A stretch of 64,000 bases of DNA from Leucobacter chromiireducens subsp. chromiireducens (GCF_016758255.1 NZ_QYAD01000005.1:176391-240390); one strand, 5' to 3'; shown: positions 46,660-55,933, counted from the stretch's first letter. Notes: generated from the letters alone by a model not told the origin. A program made the numbers and translations.

Positions 46660-46908
46660 TTAGGCCTGAGCCTTGACGATGAAATCGACGGCGTCGCCGA
46701 CGGTCTTGAGGTTCTTGACTTCCTCGTCGGGGATCTTCACGTCGAACTTCTCCTCCGCGTTGACGACGATCGTCATCATGGAGATCGAGTCGATGTCGAG
46801 ATCGTCGGTGAACGACTTATCGAGTGCGACGACGTCAGCCGCGATCCCGGTCTCGTCGTTGATGAGCTCTGCAAGACCTGCGAGGACCTCTTCGTTGCTG
46901 AATGCCAT
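46660..46908 (-). CDS. acpP: acyl carrier protein
   Basis: An 82-residue acidic helical protein. The phosphopantetheine attachment site is DIDSISMMTIV, where Ser of the DSI motif takes the place of the more usual DSL. ATG 46908 has AAGGAGAAAC upstream. It sits between fabH and fabF and carries the growing acyl chain for both. Mycobacterial and streptomycete fab clusters have the same arrangement. Confidence 0.96.
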   Translation of the reverse strand: MAFSNEEVLAGLAELINDETGIAADVVALDKSFTDDLDIDSISMMTIVVNAEEKFDVKIPDEEVKNLKTVGDAVDFIVKAQA

Positions 46909-46990
46909 GGTGTTTCTCCTTAGATTGGTTCTGGCTGATGAAGTGTATCGGGGCGTCGCCGCCGCGGGCGGGAGCCGCGCGCGAGAACGC

Positions 46991-47995
46991 CTACGGGAGT
47001 TCGACGACCTGTGCGCCGTAGACGAGACCGGCGCCGAAGCCGATCGTCAGGGCCAGGCCACCGGACAGTTCGGGGTGCTCTTCGAGCAGTGCGTGCATCG
47101 CAAGCGGGATCGATGCTGCGGAGGTGTTGCCCTGCATCTCGATGTCTCGGGCAACGACGACGCTCTCCGGCAGCTTCAGCTGCTTCGCGAACTCGTCGAC
47201 GATACGCGCGTTTGCCTGGTGGGGGATGAACGCCGCGAGATCCTTCGCCTCGATGCCCGATTCCTCGAGCGTCTGGCGCGCGACCTTGGCCATCTCCCAG
47301 ACGGCCCAGCGGAACACGGTCTGGCCGTCCTGGCGGAGCGTCGGCCAGGCGACCTCGGTCGGATTGTTCCGGTACTCCTCGAACGTCGAGGTCATCCGGA
47401 TCGTGTCCCATTTCTCGCCGTCCGAGCCCCACACGGTCGGGCCGATCGCAGCGTGATCGCTGGCCCCCACCACGACAGCACCGGCGCCGTCAGCGAGCAG
47501 GAAGGAGATGCTGCGATCCGTGGGGTCCACGAGATCCGACAACTTCTCAGCGCCGATGACGAGCACGTTGGTGCACACGCCCGAACGCACCAGAGCATCC
47601 GCCTGCGCGACGCCGTACACATATCCGGCGCATGCGGCCGAGATGTCGAACGCGGCGGCGGGGGTCAGGCCGAGTCGGTGCGCGGCGAGCGAGGCCATGG
47701 AGGGCGTCACTGCCACGTTCGAGATCGTGGAGATGATCACGCCATCGATCGCGGGGCGGTCGAGGCCGGAGCGCGTGATTGCCTCTTCACCTGCGGCAAC
47801 CGCGAGGTCGACGGCCGAGAGCTCTGCGCTCGCTCGGCGACGCTGGATGATGCCCGTGCGCTGCCGGATCCACTCGTCCGAGGAATCGATCGGCCCGACG
47901 AGATCATCGTTCGGCACATCGAGGTCGCCGCGGGCGGCGCCGATGGAAAGGATCCGGGAGTGCATCGGCCCGGTGGGCTGCACGAGAGGAGACAT
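46991..47995 (-). CDS. fabH: beta-ketoacyl-ACP synthase III (FabH)
   Basis: Starts fatty-acid chains by condensing an acyl-CoA primer with malonyl-ACP. The 334-residue protein has the catalytic triad motifs DISAACAGYVYG (Cys), FIPHQANARIV (His) and EMQGNTSAAS (Asn), and the DEWIRQRTGI N-terminal motif. ATG 47995 has AAGGAC upstream; the frame continues further but overlaps fabD. Primer choice (branched or straight) cannot be read directly, though branched chains are usual in this group. Confidence 0.96.
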   Translation of the reverse strand: MSPLVQPTGPMHSRILSIGAARGDLDVPNDDLVGPIDSSDEWIRQRTGIIQRRRASAELSAVDLAVAAGEEAITRSGLDRPAIDGVIISTISNVAVTPSMASLAAHRLGLTPAAAFDISAACAGYVYGVAQADALVRSGVCTNVLVIGAEKLSDLVDPTDRSISFLLADGAGAVVVGASDHAAIGPTVWGSDGEKWDTIRMTSTFEEYRNNPTEVAWPTLRQDGQTVFRWAVWEMAKVARQTLEESGIEAKDLAAFIPHQANARIVDEFAKQLKLPESVVVARDIEMQGNTSAASIPLAMHALLEEHPELSGGLALTIGFGAGLVYGAQVVELP

Positions 47996-48012
47996 AGTGA
48001 GGTGTCCTTCGG

Positions 48013-48930
48013 TCAGGCGGCGTCGGCGATCAGAGCGACCGCCGCGTCGAGATCGGCGGGTGACTTGACGGCGACCGCGGGCACGCCCTTGAGCGCGCGC
48101 TTCGCGATACCGGTGAGCGCCCCCGCGGGAGTGAGCTCGATGAGGCCGGTGATGCCGGCCTCCTGGAAGTCTGTCATGCAGGCGTCCCAGCGCACGGGCT
48201 GTGCGATCTGCGAGACGAGCAGCTCGACGTACTGTGCGCCGCTCGCAACGCGCGACCCGTCGGCATTCGTCCACAAGGGGTGGCTCGGGTCTGTCGCGGT
48301 GACGTTCGCGGCCGCGTCGCGCAGGGCGGGGATCGCGCTGGCCATGTACTCGGTGTGGAACGCGCCCGCCACCTGCAGTGCGATCACGCGTGCGCCGCGG
48401 GGGGCATCCTCAGCGAGCGCGGCAAGAGCAGATCGGGATCCGGCAGCGACGATCTGCCCGCCGCCGTTGCGGTTCGCAGGCGTCAGTCCGTGTGCGGCGA
48501 TTCGTGCGAGCACGTCGTCCTCAACGCCACCGACCACAGCTGCCATGCCGGTCTCTTCGCGAGCAGCGGCCTCCGCCATCGCGCGGCCGCGCACTCCAAC
48601 GAGCTCCAGTGCGTCCCCGGCGGTGAGGACGCCCGCTGCGGTGGCCGCAGCGAACTCGCCAACCGAGTGACCGGCCACGCCAACGCCGCTGAGGTCTGTG
48701 CGCGCGGAAAGCTCACGCCAGGCCAGAATGCTCGCGGCCACAATGAGCGGCTGGGCGATCGCGGTATCGCGGATAGTGTCGGCGTCGCTCTGCGTACCGT
48801 GAGCGATGAGGTCCACTCCGGCGCGTTCGGAGGCCTCGGTGAGGAACTCGCGGCCGCCGGGCAGCTCGAGCCACTCGCTCAGAAAACCGGGGGTCTGGGA
48901 GCCCTGTCCAGGGCAGGCGATGACAATCAC
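48013..48930 (-). CDS. fabD: malonyl-CoA:ACP transacylase (FabD)
   Basis: Loads malonyl groups onto ACP. The 305-residue protein has the oxyanion motif CPGQGSQTPGF, active-site Ser in GHSVGEFAAA and the His in AGAFHTEYMASA. It is first in the fab unit; the 131 bases between it and the FasR-like gene hold an inverted repeat suited to regulator binding. Confidence 0.96.
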   Translation of the reverse strand: MIVIACPGQGSQTPGFLSEWLELPGGREFLTEASERAGVDLIAHGTQSDADTIRDTAIAQPLIVAASILAWRELSARTDLSGVGVAGHSVGEFAAATAAGVLTAGDALELVGVRGRAMAEAAAREETGMAAVVGGVEDDVLARIAAHGLTPANRNGGGQIVAAGSRSALAALAEDAPRGARVIALQVAGAFHTEYMASAIPALRDAAANVTATDPSHPLWTNADGSRVASGAQYVELLVSQIAQPVRWDACMTDFQEAGITGLIELTPAGALTGIAKRALKGVPAVAVKSPADLDAAVALIADAA

Positions 48931-48969
48931 GTGTTCCAGTTTCTCAGATCAGGGGCGCTCATCCTGCAT

Positions 48970-49025
48970 ATTCCCCACCATAAATCCAAAAGATCGTTGT
49001 AGAGATCGCGTATTTTTGGTGGAAT
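48970..49025. promoter_or_regulatory. inverted repeat in the fabD promoter region, candidate FasR site
   Basis: ATTCCCCACCATAAA (48970-48984) faces TTTTTGGTGGAAT (49013-49025) as an imperfect inverted repeat (arm core ATTCC-CACCA) around an A/T-rich spacer of 28 bases. It lies between fabD and the FasR-like gene, where an activator of the fab unit would bind. A similar ATTCC...GGAAT pair lies upstream of aceE (53113-53146). Confidence 0.5.
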
Positions 49026-49061
49026 CCGGCGCGCCTGCGCTCGTCCCAGGGGGCTCGGCAG

Positions 49062-50261
49062 CTACTTCTGGGTACTCGGACGGCGGCCGTGCTGCGCGAT
49101 GGAGCCCGCGATCAGTGCGGATTGCAGGATCAGCGCTTCGCGGGCGCCAGTCGCGTTCCAGCCGATGACATCGGACACCTTCTTGAGCCGATAGCGCACG
49201 GTGTTGGGGTGCACGAACAGCTCGCGGGCGGTGGCCTCAAGCGAGCGTCCGTTGTCGAGATAGCACCAGAGCGTTTCGAGCAGTTCGCCCGAGTGTGCGG
49301 CAAGCGGCTCGTAGATCTGCTCGATCAACGTGCGGCGAGCAAGCCCGTCTCCGGCGAGCGCACGCTCGGGGAGGAGGTCGTCCGCGAGCACCGGGCGCGG
49401 CGCCTTTCGCCACGATCGCGCGACCGCGACGCCTGCGAGCGCCGCTCGAGCGCTCCGCGATGCGTCAACGAGGTTGGCCACCGCCGGTCCGAGCACGAGT
49501 GGTCCATCGGAGAATCCGTCCGCAAGCCGAGTCGCAATCTCGATGAAGGGGAGTGGCTCCGGTGCTGGCGTTGCTGACGAACTCTCCTGTTGTGCGGGGT
49601 CGACGCGGCCGAGCACCAGCACCAGGCGGGTGCCCTGCAAACCGATGAGCACGTCGGCCCCGGCGTGGCGTGCCGAACGACGCAGCTGATCAACATCGAC
49701 GGTGCGCTCAGCAGAACCGACGAGCACCGCCGCTTCACCGTCACCGTGCCACCCGAGGGCGGCGATGCGGCTCGGCAGCTCGTCGTCGCTCTCGCCCGTG
49801 AGGATCGAGTCGACGACGAGCGCCTCAAGGCGTGCGTCCCAGAGACCGCGCGCCTCCGCGGCGCGGGCGTAGACGTCCGCGGCCGCGAAAGCCACGTCCC
49901 GGGAGTAGTGCATGATCGCTTCCCGGAGCGCTTCGCTTCGGGGCCCGACGCGCTCTTCGACGACCGTGACCACTACGCGAATCAGCTGCAGGGTCTCCTG
50001 CAGACTGATCGAGCGCAGTAGTTCGCGCGGCGCAGCGCTGAACACGTCGGAGGCGATCCAGGGCGTTGAGGTGGGGTCCTCGTACCACTGGATGAAGGAG
50101 GTGATACCGGTCTGCGCCACGAGCCCCACCGCAGAACGGCGGCTCGGCGGCATACTTCCGTACCAGGGCAGCGTCTCGTCGAGGCGCGTCAGAGTCAGCG
50201 TGGACAGCTCACCGGTAATGGTGCGCAGCCACGCCAACTCCTGCTCTTTCGCACGGTCCAT
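49062..50261 (-). CDS. fasR: PucR/CdaR-type regulator, FasR-like activator of fatty-acid synthesis
   Basis: A 399-residue regulator with a C-terminal PucR helix-turn-helix (about 300-385): ETLWCYLDNGRSLEATAREL followed by FVHPNTVRYRLKKV and IGW. The N-terminal part is an alpha-helical sensing region. Its place directly upstream of fabD and downstream of aceE matches FasR of Streptomyces, which activates the fab operon. The gene name is given by position and family. It has ATG 50261 and is 28 bases after aceE, so may be partly co-transcribed with it. Confidence 0.88.
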   Translation of the reverse strand: MDRAKEQELAWLRTITGELSTLTLTRLDETLPWYGSMPPSRRSAVGLVAQTGITSFIQWYEDPTSTPWIASDVFSAAPRELLRSISLQETLQLIRVVVTVVEERVGPRSEALREAIMHYSRDVAFAAADVYARAAEARGLWDARLEALVVDSILTGESDDELPSRIAALGWHGDGEAAVLVGSAERTVDVDQLRRSARHAGADVLIGLQGTRLVLVLGRVDPAQQESSSATPAPEPLPFIEIATRLADGFSDGPLVLGPAVANLVDASRSARAALAGVAVARSWRKAPRPVLADDLLPERALAGDGLARRTLIEQIYEPLAAHSGELLETLWCYLDNGRSLEATARELFVHPNTVRYRLKKVSDVIGWNATGAREALILQSALIAGSIAQHGRRPSTQK

Positions 50262-50289
50262 CAGCGACCGACCCTCCGAGCCATCTTTC

Positions 50290-53016
50290 CTACGCGTCCC
50301 CGCCCGCGCCGCCGGTGGTGCCGGCGTTCACGTCGTTCAGGCGGTACTGTGCCGCGGCGCGTGCCGGGATGTCAGCGGCGATCTTGCCCTGCGCGGCGAG
50401 GCGCTGAAGCACCTTCACGACGACGGACTCGCGGTCGATGCCGAAGTACCGACGTGCCGCTGCGCGCGTGTCCGAGAAGCCGAAGCCATCGGCTCCAAGC
50501 ACCGAGTAGTCACCCGGGACGTAGGGGCGGATCTGCTCGGGCACCTGGGTCGCCCAGTCGCTGACCGCAACCACGGGACCTTCAGCACCTGCGAGCTTCT
50601 CCGTGAGGTACGGCGTGCGCGGCGTCGCCGCGAGATCGCGAAGTGCATCGCGCTCTGCCGCCGCACCGTCGCGCTGCAGCTCGTTCCAGCTCGTGACGCT
50701 CCACACGTCGGCGGCCACGTCCCAGTCCTTCGCGAGGAGCTCTGCGGCTTCCCGCGCCCACGGCACAGCGACGCCGGAGGCGAGGATCTGCGCGCGGTGC
50801 GTGCCCGAGCTCGCAGCCTGCACGCGGTGGATGCCCCGCACGATGCCGTCGACGTCCACATCCGCGGGCTCCGCGGGATGAATCATCGGCTCGTTGTAGA
50901 CGGTGAGGTAGTAGATCACATTGGGATCCGGGTGGGTGCCGCCGTACATCCGCTCGATACCGGCGCGCATGATGTGCCCGATCTCGTACCCGTATGCGGG
51001 GTCGTATGCGACCACTGCGGGGTTGGTCGAAGCGAGCGCAAGCGAGTGTCCGTCCGCGTGCTGCAGTCCCTCGCCGGTGAGCGTGGTCCGCCCGGCGGTG
51101 GCACCGATCAGGAAGCCGCGAGCCATCTGGTCGCCAGCTGCCCACAGCGCATCGCCGGTGCGCTGGAAACCAAACATCGAGTAGAAGATGTAGACCGGGA
51201 TGAGCGGCTCACCGTGCGTCGAGTACGAGGTCCCCACCGCGGTGAAGGCCGCCGATGCGCCGGCCTCGTTGATGCCCACGTGGATGAGTACACCCTCGGG
51301 GCTCTCCTTGTAGGCGAGCAGCAGGTCGCGGTCGACGGAGACGTAGTTCTGACCGTGCGGGTTGTAGATCTTCTTCGTGGGGAAGAAGGAGTCCATCCCG
51401 AAGGTGCGTGCCTCGTCGGGGATGATCGGAACGATGCGCTTGCCGAACTCGCCGTCGCGCATCAGGTCCTTGAGCAGGCGCACGAACACCATGGTGGTCG
51501 CGGCTTCCTGCGTCCCCGAGCCCTTCGCCGCGATTGCGTACGATTTCTCGACGGGCACGGCAAGGTCAACGTGCGTGGATCGGCGCTCGGGCAGGTAGCC
51601 GCCGAGTGAGCGTCGACGCTCGTGGATGTACTCGATCGCCTCGTCCTGTGCGCCCGGGTGGTAGTACGGCGGGCGGTACGGATCCGCTTCGAGCTGCGCG
51701 TCCGTGATCGGGATGTGCATCGTGTCGCGGAACATCTTCAGATCTTCCAGCGTCATCTTCTTCATCTGGTGCGTGGCATTGCGCCCCTCGAAGTGGGGGC
51801 CGAGGCCATAGCCCTTGATCGTCTTCGCGATGATGACGGTGGGACGCCCCTTGTGCTCCATCGCCGCCTTGTAGGCTGCGTAGACCTTGCGGTAGTCGTG
51901 GCCACCGCGGCGAAGGCCCCAGACCTGCTCGTCCGAGTAGTTCTCAACGAGGCGCAGCGCGCGCTCGTCGCGTCCGAAGAAGTGGTCGCGCACGAAGCCG
52001 CCATTCTCCGCCTTGTAGGTCTGGAAGTCGCCGTCGGGCGTGGTGTTCATCAGGTTGAGCAGCGCGCCGTCGGAGTCACGGTTGAGGAGGTCATCCCACT
52101 CGCGTCCCCAGATCACCTTGATGACGTTCCAGCCCGCGCCACGGAAGTAGCTCTCAAGCTCCTGGATGATCTTGCCGTTGCCGCGAACGGGGCCGTCGAG
52201 GCGCTGGAGGTTTGCGTTGATCACGAAGGTGAGGTTGTCGAGACCCTCGTTCGCCGCAACCTGCAACTGGCCGCGGCTCTCCACCTCGTCCATCTCCCCG
52301 TCGCCGAGGAAGGCCCAGACGTGCTGGTCCGAGGCGTCCTTGATGCCGCGGTTCGTCAGGTACTTGTTGACCTGCGCCTGGTAGATGGCGTTGATCGGGC
52401 CGAGCCCCATGGAGACCGTGGGGAACTGCCAGAAGTCGGGAGCGAGTCGCGGGTGCGGGTAGGAGGGGAGCCCGCCACCAGCGTGCGACTTCTCCTGGCG
52501 GAAGCCATCGAGCTGATCCGCGGTGAGCCGACCCTCGAGGAACGCGCGCGAGTACATGCCGGGGGAGGCGTGGCCCTGCACGAAGATCTGGTCACCGCCG
52601 CCCGGGTGATCCTGGCCGCGGAAGAAGTGGTTGAAGCCCACCTCATACAGCGACGCCGCCGAGGCGTACGTCGAGATGTGTCCGCCAACGCCGATGCCGG
52701 GCGCCTGCGCGCGGTGCACCGTCATCGCTGCGTTCCAGCGGATCCAGGAGCGGTAGCGGCGCTCAAGCTCTTCGTTGCCGGGGAAGTCCGGCTCATCCTC
52801 AGAGGCGATCGTGTTGACGTAGTCCGTCGTGGGGACCTGCGGCACATTCAAGTGAAGCTGACGCGAGCGGTCCAAGAGGCTCGTCATGATTTCGCGACCG
52901 CGGCCAGCGCCGCGCTCCTCCACCACCGCGTCGAGAGACTCGCGCCACTCGGCGGTCTCCTGGGGATCCAGATCGTCGCTGTCGGGTGCGTACGGATCCT
53001 GCGTGTTCACAGCCAA
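50290..53016 (-). CDS. aceE: pyruvate dehydrogenase E1 component (homodimeric)
   Basis: Decarboxylates pyruvate and passes the acetyl group to the E2 subunit, supplying acetyl-CoA for the adjacent fatty-acid genes. The 908-residue protein is the single-chain E1 type. The thiamine diphosphate motif is [15 protein letters not shown] leading to [20 protein letters not shown] and [15 protein letters not shown] are further family segments. The start is TTG at 53016 (GGAG lies about 10 bases before); an in-frame GTG two codons on is an alternative. E2 and E3 are not in the window. Confidence 0.97.
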   Translation of the reverse strand: MAVNTQDPYAPDSDDLDPQETAEWRESLDAVVEERGAGRGREIMTSLLDRSRQLHLNVPQVPTTDYVNTIASEDEPDFPGNEELERRYRSWIRWNAAMTVHRAQAPGIGVGGHISTYASAASLYEVGFNHFFRGQDHPGGGDQIFVQGHASPGMYSRAFLEGRLTADQLDGFRQEKSHAGGGLPSYPHPRLAPDFWQFPTVSMGLGPINAIYQAQVNKYLTNRGIKDASDQHVWAFLGDGEMDEVESRGQLQVAANEGLDNLTFVINANLQRLDGPVRGNGKIIQELESYFRGAGWNVIKVIWGREWDDLLNRDSDGALLNLMNTTPDGDFQTYKAENGGFVRDHFFGRDERALRLVENYSDEQVWGLRRGGHDYRKVYAAYKAAMEHKGRPTVIIAKTIKGYGLGPHFEGRNATHQMKKMTLEDLKMFRDTMHIPITDAQLEADPYRPPYYHPGAQDEAIEYIHERRRSLGGYLPERRSTHVDLAVPVEKSYAIAAKGSGTQEAATTMVFVRLLKDLMRDGEFGKRIVPIIPDEARTFGMDSFFPTKKIYNPHGQNYVSVDRDLLLAYKESPEGVLIHVGINEAGASAAFTAVGTSYSTHGEPLIPVYIFYSMFGFQRTGDALWAAGDQMARGFLIGATAGRTTLTGEGLQHADGHSLALASTNPAVVAYDPAYGYEIGHIMRAGIERMYGGTHPDPNVIYYLTVYNEPMIHPAEPADVDVDGIVRGIHRVQAASSGTHRAQILASGVAVPWAREAAELLAKDWDVAADVWSVTSWNELQRDGAAAERDALRDLAATPRTPYLTEKLAGAEGPVVAVSDWATQVPEQIRPYVPGDYSVLGADGFGFSDTRAAARRYFGIDRESVVVKVLQRLAAQGKIAADIPARAAAQYRLNDVNAGTTGGAGGDA

Positions 53017-53112
53017 GATTGTGCTCCATTCACCAGAGGCGTGCTGCGCTTGCGAAGCGGCTTGATGCGACGGAACGCAGCACGAGAGGCGCCCGCGTGG
53101 TTCGCGGGTGTG

Positions 53113-53146
53113 ATTCCCACACTATCGAACATCCACGATGTGGAAT
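53113..53146. promoter_or_regulatory. inverted repeat upstream of aceE
   Basis: ATTCCCACA (53113-53121) and TGTGGAAT (53139-53146) form an inverted repeat with a 17-base spacer, about 100 bases upstream of the aceE start. The arms resemble the ATTCCCCACC/GGTGGAAT repeat before fabD, suggesting the same regulator, possibly FasR, may control both. The spacers differ in length (17 against 28). Confidence 0.42.
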
Positions 53147-53258
53147 GGTATGAGATTCGGATCCGCGTGCCTGCATGGCGAAAAGTCGCGGATGCGCCGG
53201 GCGTTTCGTGCGGTCGCCGCGCCCGGGAGCAGGGGTGATTCGCAGAATGTTCGGACAC

Positions 53259-53275
53259 CCGACATGTTCTGTCGG
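53259..53275. promoter_or_regulatory. CCGACA-N5-TGTCGG inverted repeat upstream of the peroxiredoxin gene
   Basis: A perfect six-base inverted repeat with a five-base spacer, 73 bases before the peroxiredoxin ATG. A possible -10 (TAGTGT, near 53290) lies downstream, so the repeat would overlap the -35 area, a common place for a repressor or activator of an oxidative-stress gene. The regulator is not identified. Confidence 0.45.
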
Positions 53276-53347
53276 CGCCGCCTCCTCGCTAGTGTTGAGC
53301 CGACGGACTGTTCACCCCGGTGCTTCGCACCGAGAAAGGAGCACACT

Positions 53348-53809
53348 ATGGTGCTCGAGGTCGGCGCACAGGCGCCCGATTTCACCCTGTCGGATCAGCA
53401 CGGTGAAGAGCTGACGCTCTCGGAGCTCGTGGCGGAGGGGCCGGTTGCTCTCGTCTTCTTCCCGCTTGCGTTCTCCGGAATCTGCACGGGCGAGCTGTGC
53501 GAGCTGCGTGACAACCTCGCTATCTTTGCCGATAGCAAGGTTCGCCTGCTCGGCATCTCGGTTGACTCCGTGTGGGCGCTGAAGGCGTGGGCGGATCAGG
53601 AGGGCTACGAGTTCTCGATCCTCTCCGACTTCTGGCCGCACGGCCAGGTCGCCAAGGAGTACGGTGTCTTCGTCGAGGAAGCCGGCATCGCGACGCGCGC
53701 CACCCTCGTGATTGGTGAGGATCGTCGCGTGCTCGCATCCTTCGAGACTGCTCCCGGCGAGGCTCGCGACTTCGCGTCGTACCGCACGGCACTCGCGGAA
53801 ATCGCCTAA
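53348..53809 (+). CDS. AhpE/Bcp-type peroxiredoxin
   Basis: Reduces peroxides. The 153-residue thioredoxin-fold protein has the peroxidatic Cys46 in FPLAFSGICTGELC. In most family members the TxxC position holds Thr; Ser is seen here. A second cysteine five residues on (Cys51) is not the usual resolving position. The overall sequence (GAQAPDFTLSDQHGEELTLSEL) resembles one-Cys AhpE of mycobacteria. ATG 53348 follows GAAAGGAGCAC. It is monocistronic, and tRNA-Val follows 50 bases later. Confidence 0.92.
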   Translation: MVLEVGAQAPDFTLSDQHGEELTLSELVAEGPVALVFFPLAFSGICTGELCELRDNLAIFADSKVRLLGISVDSVWALKAWADQEGYEFSILSDFWPHGQVAKEYGVFVEEAGIATRATLVIGEDRRVLASFETAPGEARDFASYRTALAEIA

Positions 53810-53859
53810 TTCGCATTCGCGGATCGGAATCCCCTACACTTGGGGAGTCCGATTCGCTC

Positions 53860-53935
53860 GGGCCTGTAGCTCAGCTGGTAGAGCGCCACGTTTACACCGT
53901 GGATGTCGTCGGTTCGATCCCGGCCGGGCCCACCA
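53860..53935 (+). tRNA. tRNA-Val(TAC), integration site of the element
   Basis: Acceptor stem GGGCCTG/CGGGCCC, D stem GCTC/GAGC, anticodon stem CCACG/CGTGG with loop TTTACAC (anticodon TAC), T stem and loop with GGTTCGATCC, and an encoded CCA. All stems pair, one by G-U. The gene is complete. The 3' half from the anticodon loop onward also encodes, on the opposite strand, the last residues of the neighbouring serine recombinase frame, so the boundary of the inserted DNA falls at or just after the 3' end. Confidence 0.96.
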
Positions 53936-55595
53936 TAAGTTGGATGTTCAAACATGCGACATCAGCATGATTAACTTCCTCCCCTCCTGCACGTAGCCTG
54001 GCCTCTTCAGCCAGGGCTACGTTGTGGGTCTCTGCGTTGAGCAGCACGTCGAATGGCTCGCCAGGTTCGGCATCCACCATTTCAGTGCCTTCTATCTCGT
54101 AGATATTGATGCGGGCGAAGAATGCTTGATTGCAAATGCGCCGAAGCGAATCATCGAGACTCAGATATATCGCGTACATGTCTCCAGCCAAAGTAAGACA
54201 ATCTTCAAGGTGTCCTTTGGCGCGGTCGTACTCGATTTCGCCGGCTTCGATCTGTGCGTCAAGGAATGAAAGACGTCTCGCGATCCGGTTTTGCTCTTCT
54301 TTGAGGAGGTCAATCGGCACTGCACCAGCATGGTGCGCATGGAGAAGGCTTCGCCTCTCGTTTCTCAGTGCCTCACGTTCAGAGTTAAAGGTTTGGCGCT
54401 CTGCTTTACTCGCATTTCGAAGATCATCAAATTGTCGAATCAACATGTGGTGAAGCGCAGTCACAATGTGTTCAGGAATCTGCACTCGTCGGTAGTGCTC
54501 CTCGACTTGACGTTCGACATCAGGGATTGGCATTGCCTGGCGGATACAGTTGGTGCGCTTAGAGTGCCGACCTGAACAAATAAAGTACGGATAAACGACC
54601 CCTCTCCCGTTCTTCGCATGAGACACCATGAGCCGAGAATCACAGTCACCGCAGTAGATCGAGCCTTTGAGGTAATGCTCGTGTGTCTGTGTTTTCTCGC
54701 CCGAGACTTGGTTGGCCGTCAGTACGTTCTGGACCCGATACCAAAGTTCGGTACTAACGATTTGCTCATGTAAACCGTCATACCGAGCGCCTCGAAAAAT
54801 CACGTCACCTTTGTAATAGGGGTTGGAAAGCATCTGCTGAATGGTCGTCAGCCCTGGCGCTTTCGACGGACGTTTTGGCGTTGGCACGGTTGTTAGGCCG
54901 CGGTCTACAAGTTCACTATGCAATCTCGTTGTTGAATAGTTTCCCGTGGCATAGGCTTCAAACGCCCACCGAACAAGTGCAGATCGGTGTGGGTCTTGGA
55001 TGACTGTGGGAACGTCACGCCCCAGTTCATCGCGTTTATGAACGTTGAGATACCCAATTGGGGCTCGCGCGACGGTGCCGCCAGTTGAGGCTTTTTGGAT
55101 CATGCCCTTGGCTACTTCGTTTGCAAGGTTCCGCGAATAGAACTCCGCGATGGTGGACATGATGCCGTGAAGCAGCATTCCAGATGGTGTTTCATCAATG
55201 TTCTCTGTCGCGGAAACCAGCATTACGCCGGCTTCTTTGAGCGCAAGGTGGATAGCGACGTCGTCAGCACGGTTACGAGCGAGGCGATCAACTTTGTGAA
55301 CTATGCAATACGCGACATGGTGAGTTTTGACGTACTCAATCATTCGCATAAGCTCCGGACGATCAGCCTTTCGAGCCGACTCTCCCGCGTCGATGAACTC
55401 TTCGATGACGATCGCGTTGAGATCGCGAGCCTTGCGTAAGTTGGCTTCACGCTGTGCTGGGATCGAGAACCCTTCGGCACGCCCACCACGCTCTGCTTGT
55501 TCCTTGGTAGAGACGCGCAGATATGAAACCGCGAGCGTAGTTGTCTCGCCAAGCCGGTCAACGCTAGATTGCGTTCGTTGTTGATCGATAGTCAC
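53892..55595 (-). CDS. large serine recombinase (site-specific integrase) reading into tRNA-Val
   Basis: A 567-residue serine integrase. The N-terminal resolvase domain has catalytic Ser29 in YLRVSTKEQ and the arginine in VDRLARNRAD. A recombinase domain follows (RAPIGYLNV, TTIQQMLSNPYYKGDVIFRG), then a zinc ribbon (CGDCDSRL and CSGRHSKRTNC), a coiled coil (about 395-470) and a C-terminal tail. The last residues, VGPAGIEPTTSTV, are translated from the antisense of tRNA-Val and are a product of insertion, not a domain. It starts with GTG, with GAGAGGAAA upstream. Base composition is visibly less GC-rich than the host genes. It should catalyse integration and, with a directionality factor, excision. 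Confidence 0.92.
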   Translation of the reverse strand: MTIDQQRTQSSVDRLGETTTLAVSYLRVSTKEQAERGGRAEGFSIPAQREANLRKARDLNAIVIEEFIDAGESARKADRPELMRMIEYVKTHHVAYCIVHKVDRLARNRADDVAIHLALKEAGVMLVSATENIDETPSGMLLHGIMSTIAEFYSRNLANEVAKGMIQKASTGGTVARAPIGYLNVHKRDELGRDVPTVIQDPHRSALVRWAFEAYATGNYSTTRLHSELVDRGLTTVPTPKRPSKAPGLTTIQQMLSNPYYKGDVIFRGARYDGLHEQIVSTELWYRVQNVLTANQVSGEKTQTHEHYLKGSIYCGDCDSRLMVSHAKNGRGVVYPYFICSGRHSKRTNCIRQAMPIPDVERQVEEHYRRVQIPEHIVTALHHMLIRQFDDLRNASKAERQTFNSEREALRNERRSLLHAHHAGAVPIDLLKEEQNRIARRLSFLDAQIEAGEIEYDRAKGHLEDCLTLAGDMYAIYLSLDDSLRRICNQAFFARINIYEIEGTEMVDAEPGEPFDVLLNAETHNVALAEEARLRAGGEEVNHADVACLNIQLMVGPAGIEPTTSTV

Positions 55596-55678
55596 GAGTC
55601 GTGTTTCCTCTCACCAATGGTGGGAGCCAACGTGAATTTAAAAATCACGTGGTGCGACTCGTAGATGGGAAACACGAC
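55593..55678. repeat. nested palindromes upstream of the integrase gene
   Basis: Four palindromic signals lie in 86 bases: CACGAGTCGTG at 55593-55603 (overlaps the GTG start); an outer inverted repeat GTCGTGTTTCC (55598-55608) and GGAAACACGAC (55668-55678); CACCAATGGTG (near 55612-55622); and ACGTGA-N9-TCACGT (55630-55650). The region is A/T-rich in the middle. Likely uses are integrase promoter control, excision-factor binding or a transfer-origin-like structure. Confidence 0.6.
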
Positions 55679-55753
55679 CACTGCTCAACACAGAGGTAAG
55701 CCACTAGGGCAAAAAGACTGCGCACCCGACCAAACAGGTCGCGGCGTTGAGAC

Positions 55754-55933
55754 CTATTCTATGTCCTGTCGCTCATCCTCAACAGGTTGCTCAGACATGG
55801 ATGATTCAGATCGTGATACTGCCATGCCAAGGAACATCTGCGTCAACTTGTGCAAGTCAGTCTGCCTCAGCGGAACTGCTTCAACCCGGAATCGTCGAAG
55901 AGACTTCTTTCCCGTCTGATCATGCCGGGACAT
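55754..55933 (-). CDS. small 59-residue protein of the element
   Basis: A short frame, not recognised as a known family, with a strong AGGAGA ribosome binding site eight bases before ATG 55933. It overlaps the end of the upstream 210-residue gene by 14 bases, as coupled genes do. The N-terminal half is basic (RHDQTGKKSLRRFRVEAV) and the C-terminal half acidic (SEQPVEDERQD). Small basic/acidic proteins of this kind often occur at the end of conjugation operons. The frame could extend upstream, but the ribosome binding site fixes this start. Confidence 0.6.
   Translation of the reverse strand: MSRHDQTGKKSLRRFRVEAVPLRQTDLHKLTQMFLGMAVSRSESSMSEQPVEDERQDIE

Larger units (their letters stand above)
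53017..53347. other. 331-base gap between divergent aceE and peroxiredoxin genes
   Basis: No gene is visible here; short frames that cross it lack ribosome binding sites. It must hold the promoters of both aceE (minus) and the peroxiredoxin (plus). Two inverted repeats stand out, at 53113-53146 and 53259-53275, and are listed separately. Confidence 0.7.

Noticed and set aside
53892..53935. GPAGIEPTTSTV as a functional C-terminal motif of the integrase
   Set aside because: It is the antisense translation of tRNA-Val and appears wherever frames run into this tRNA.
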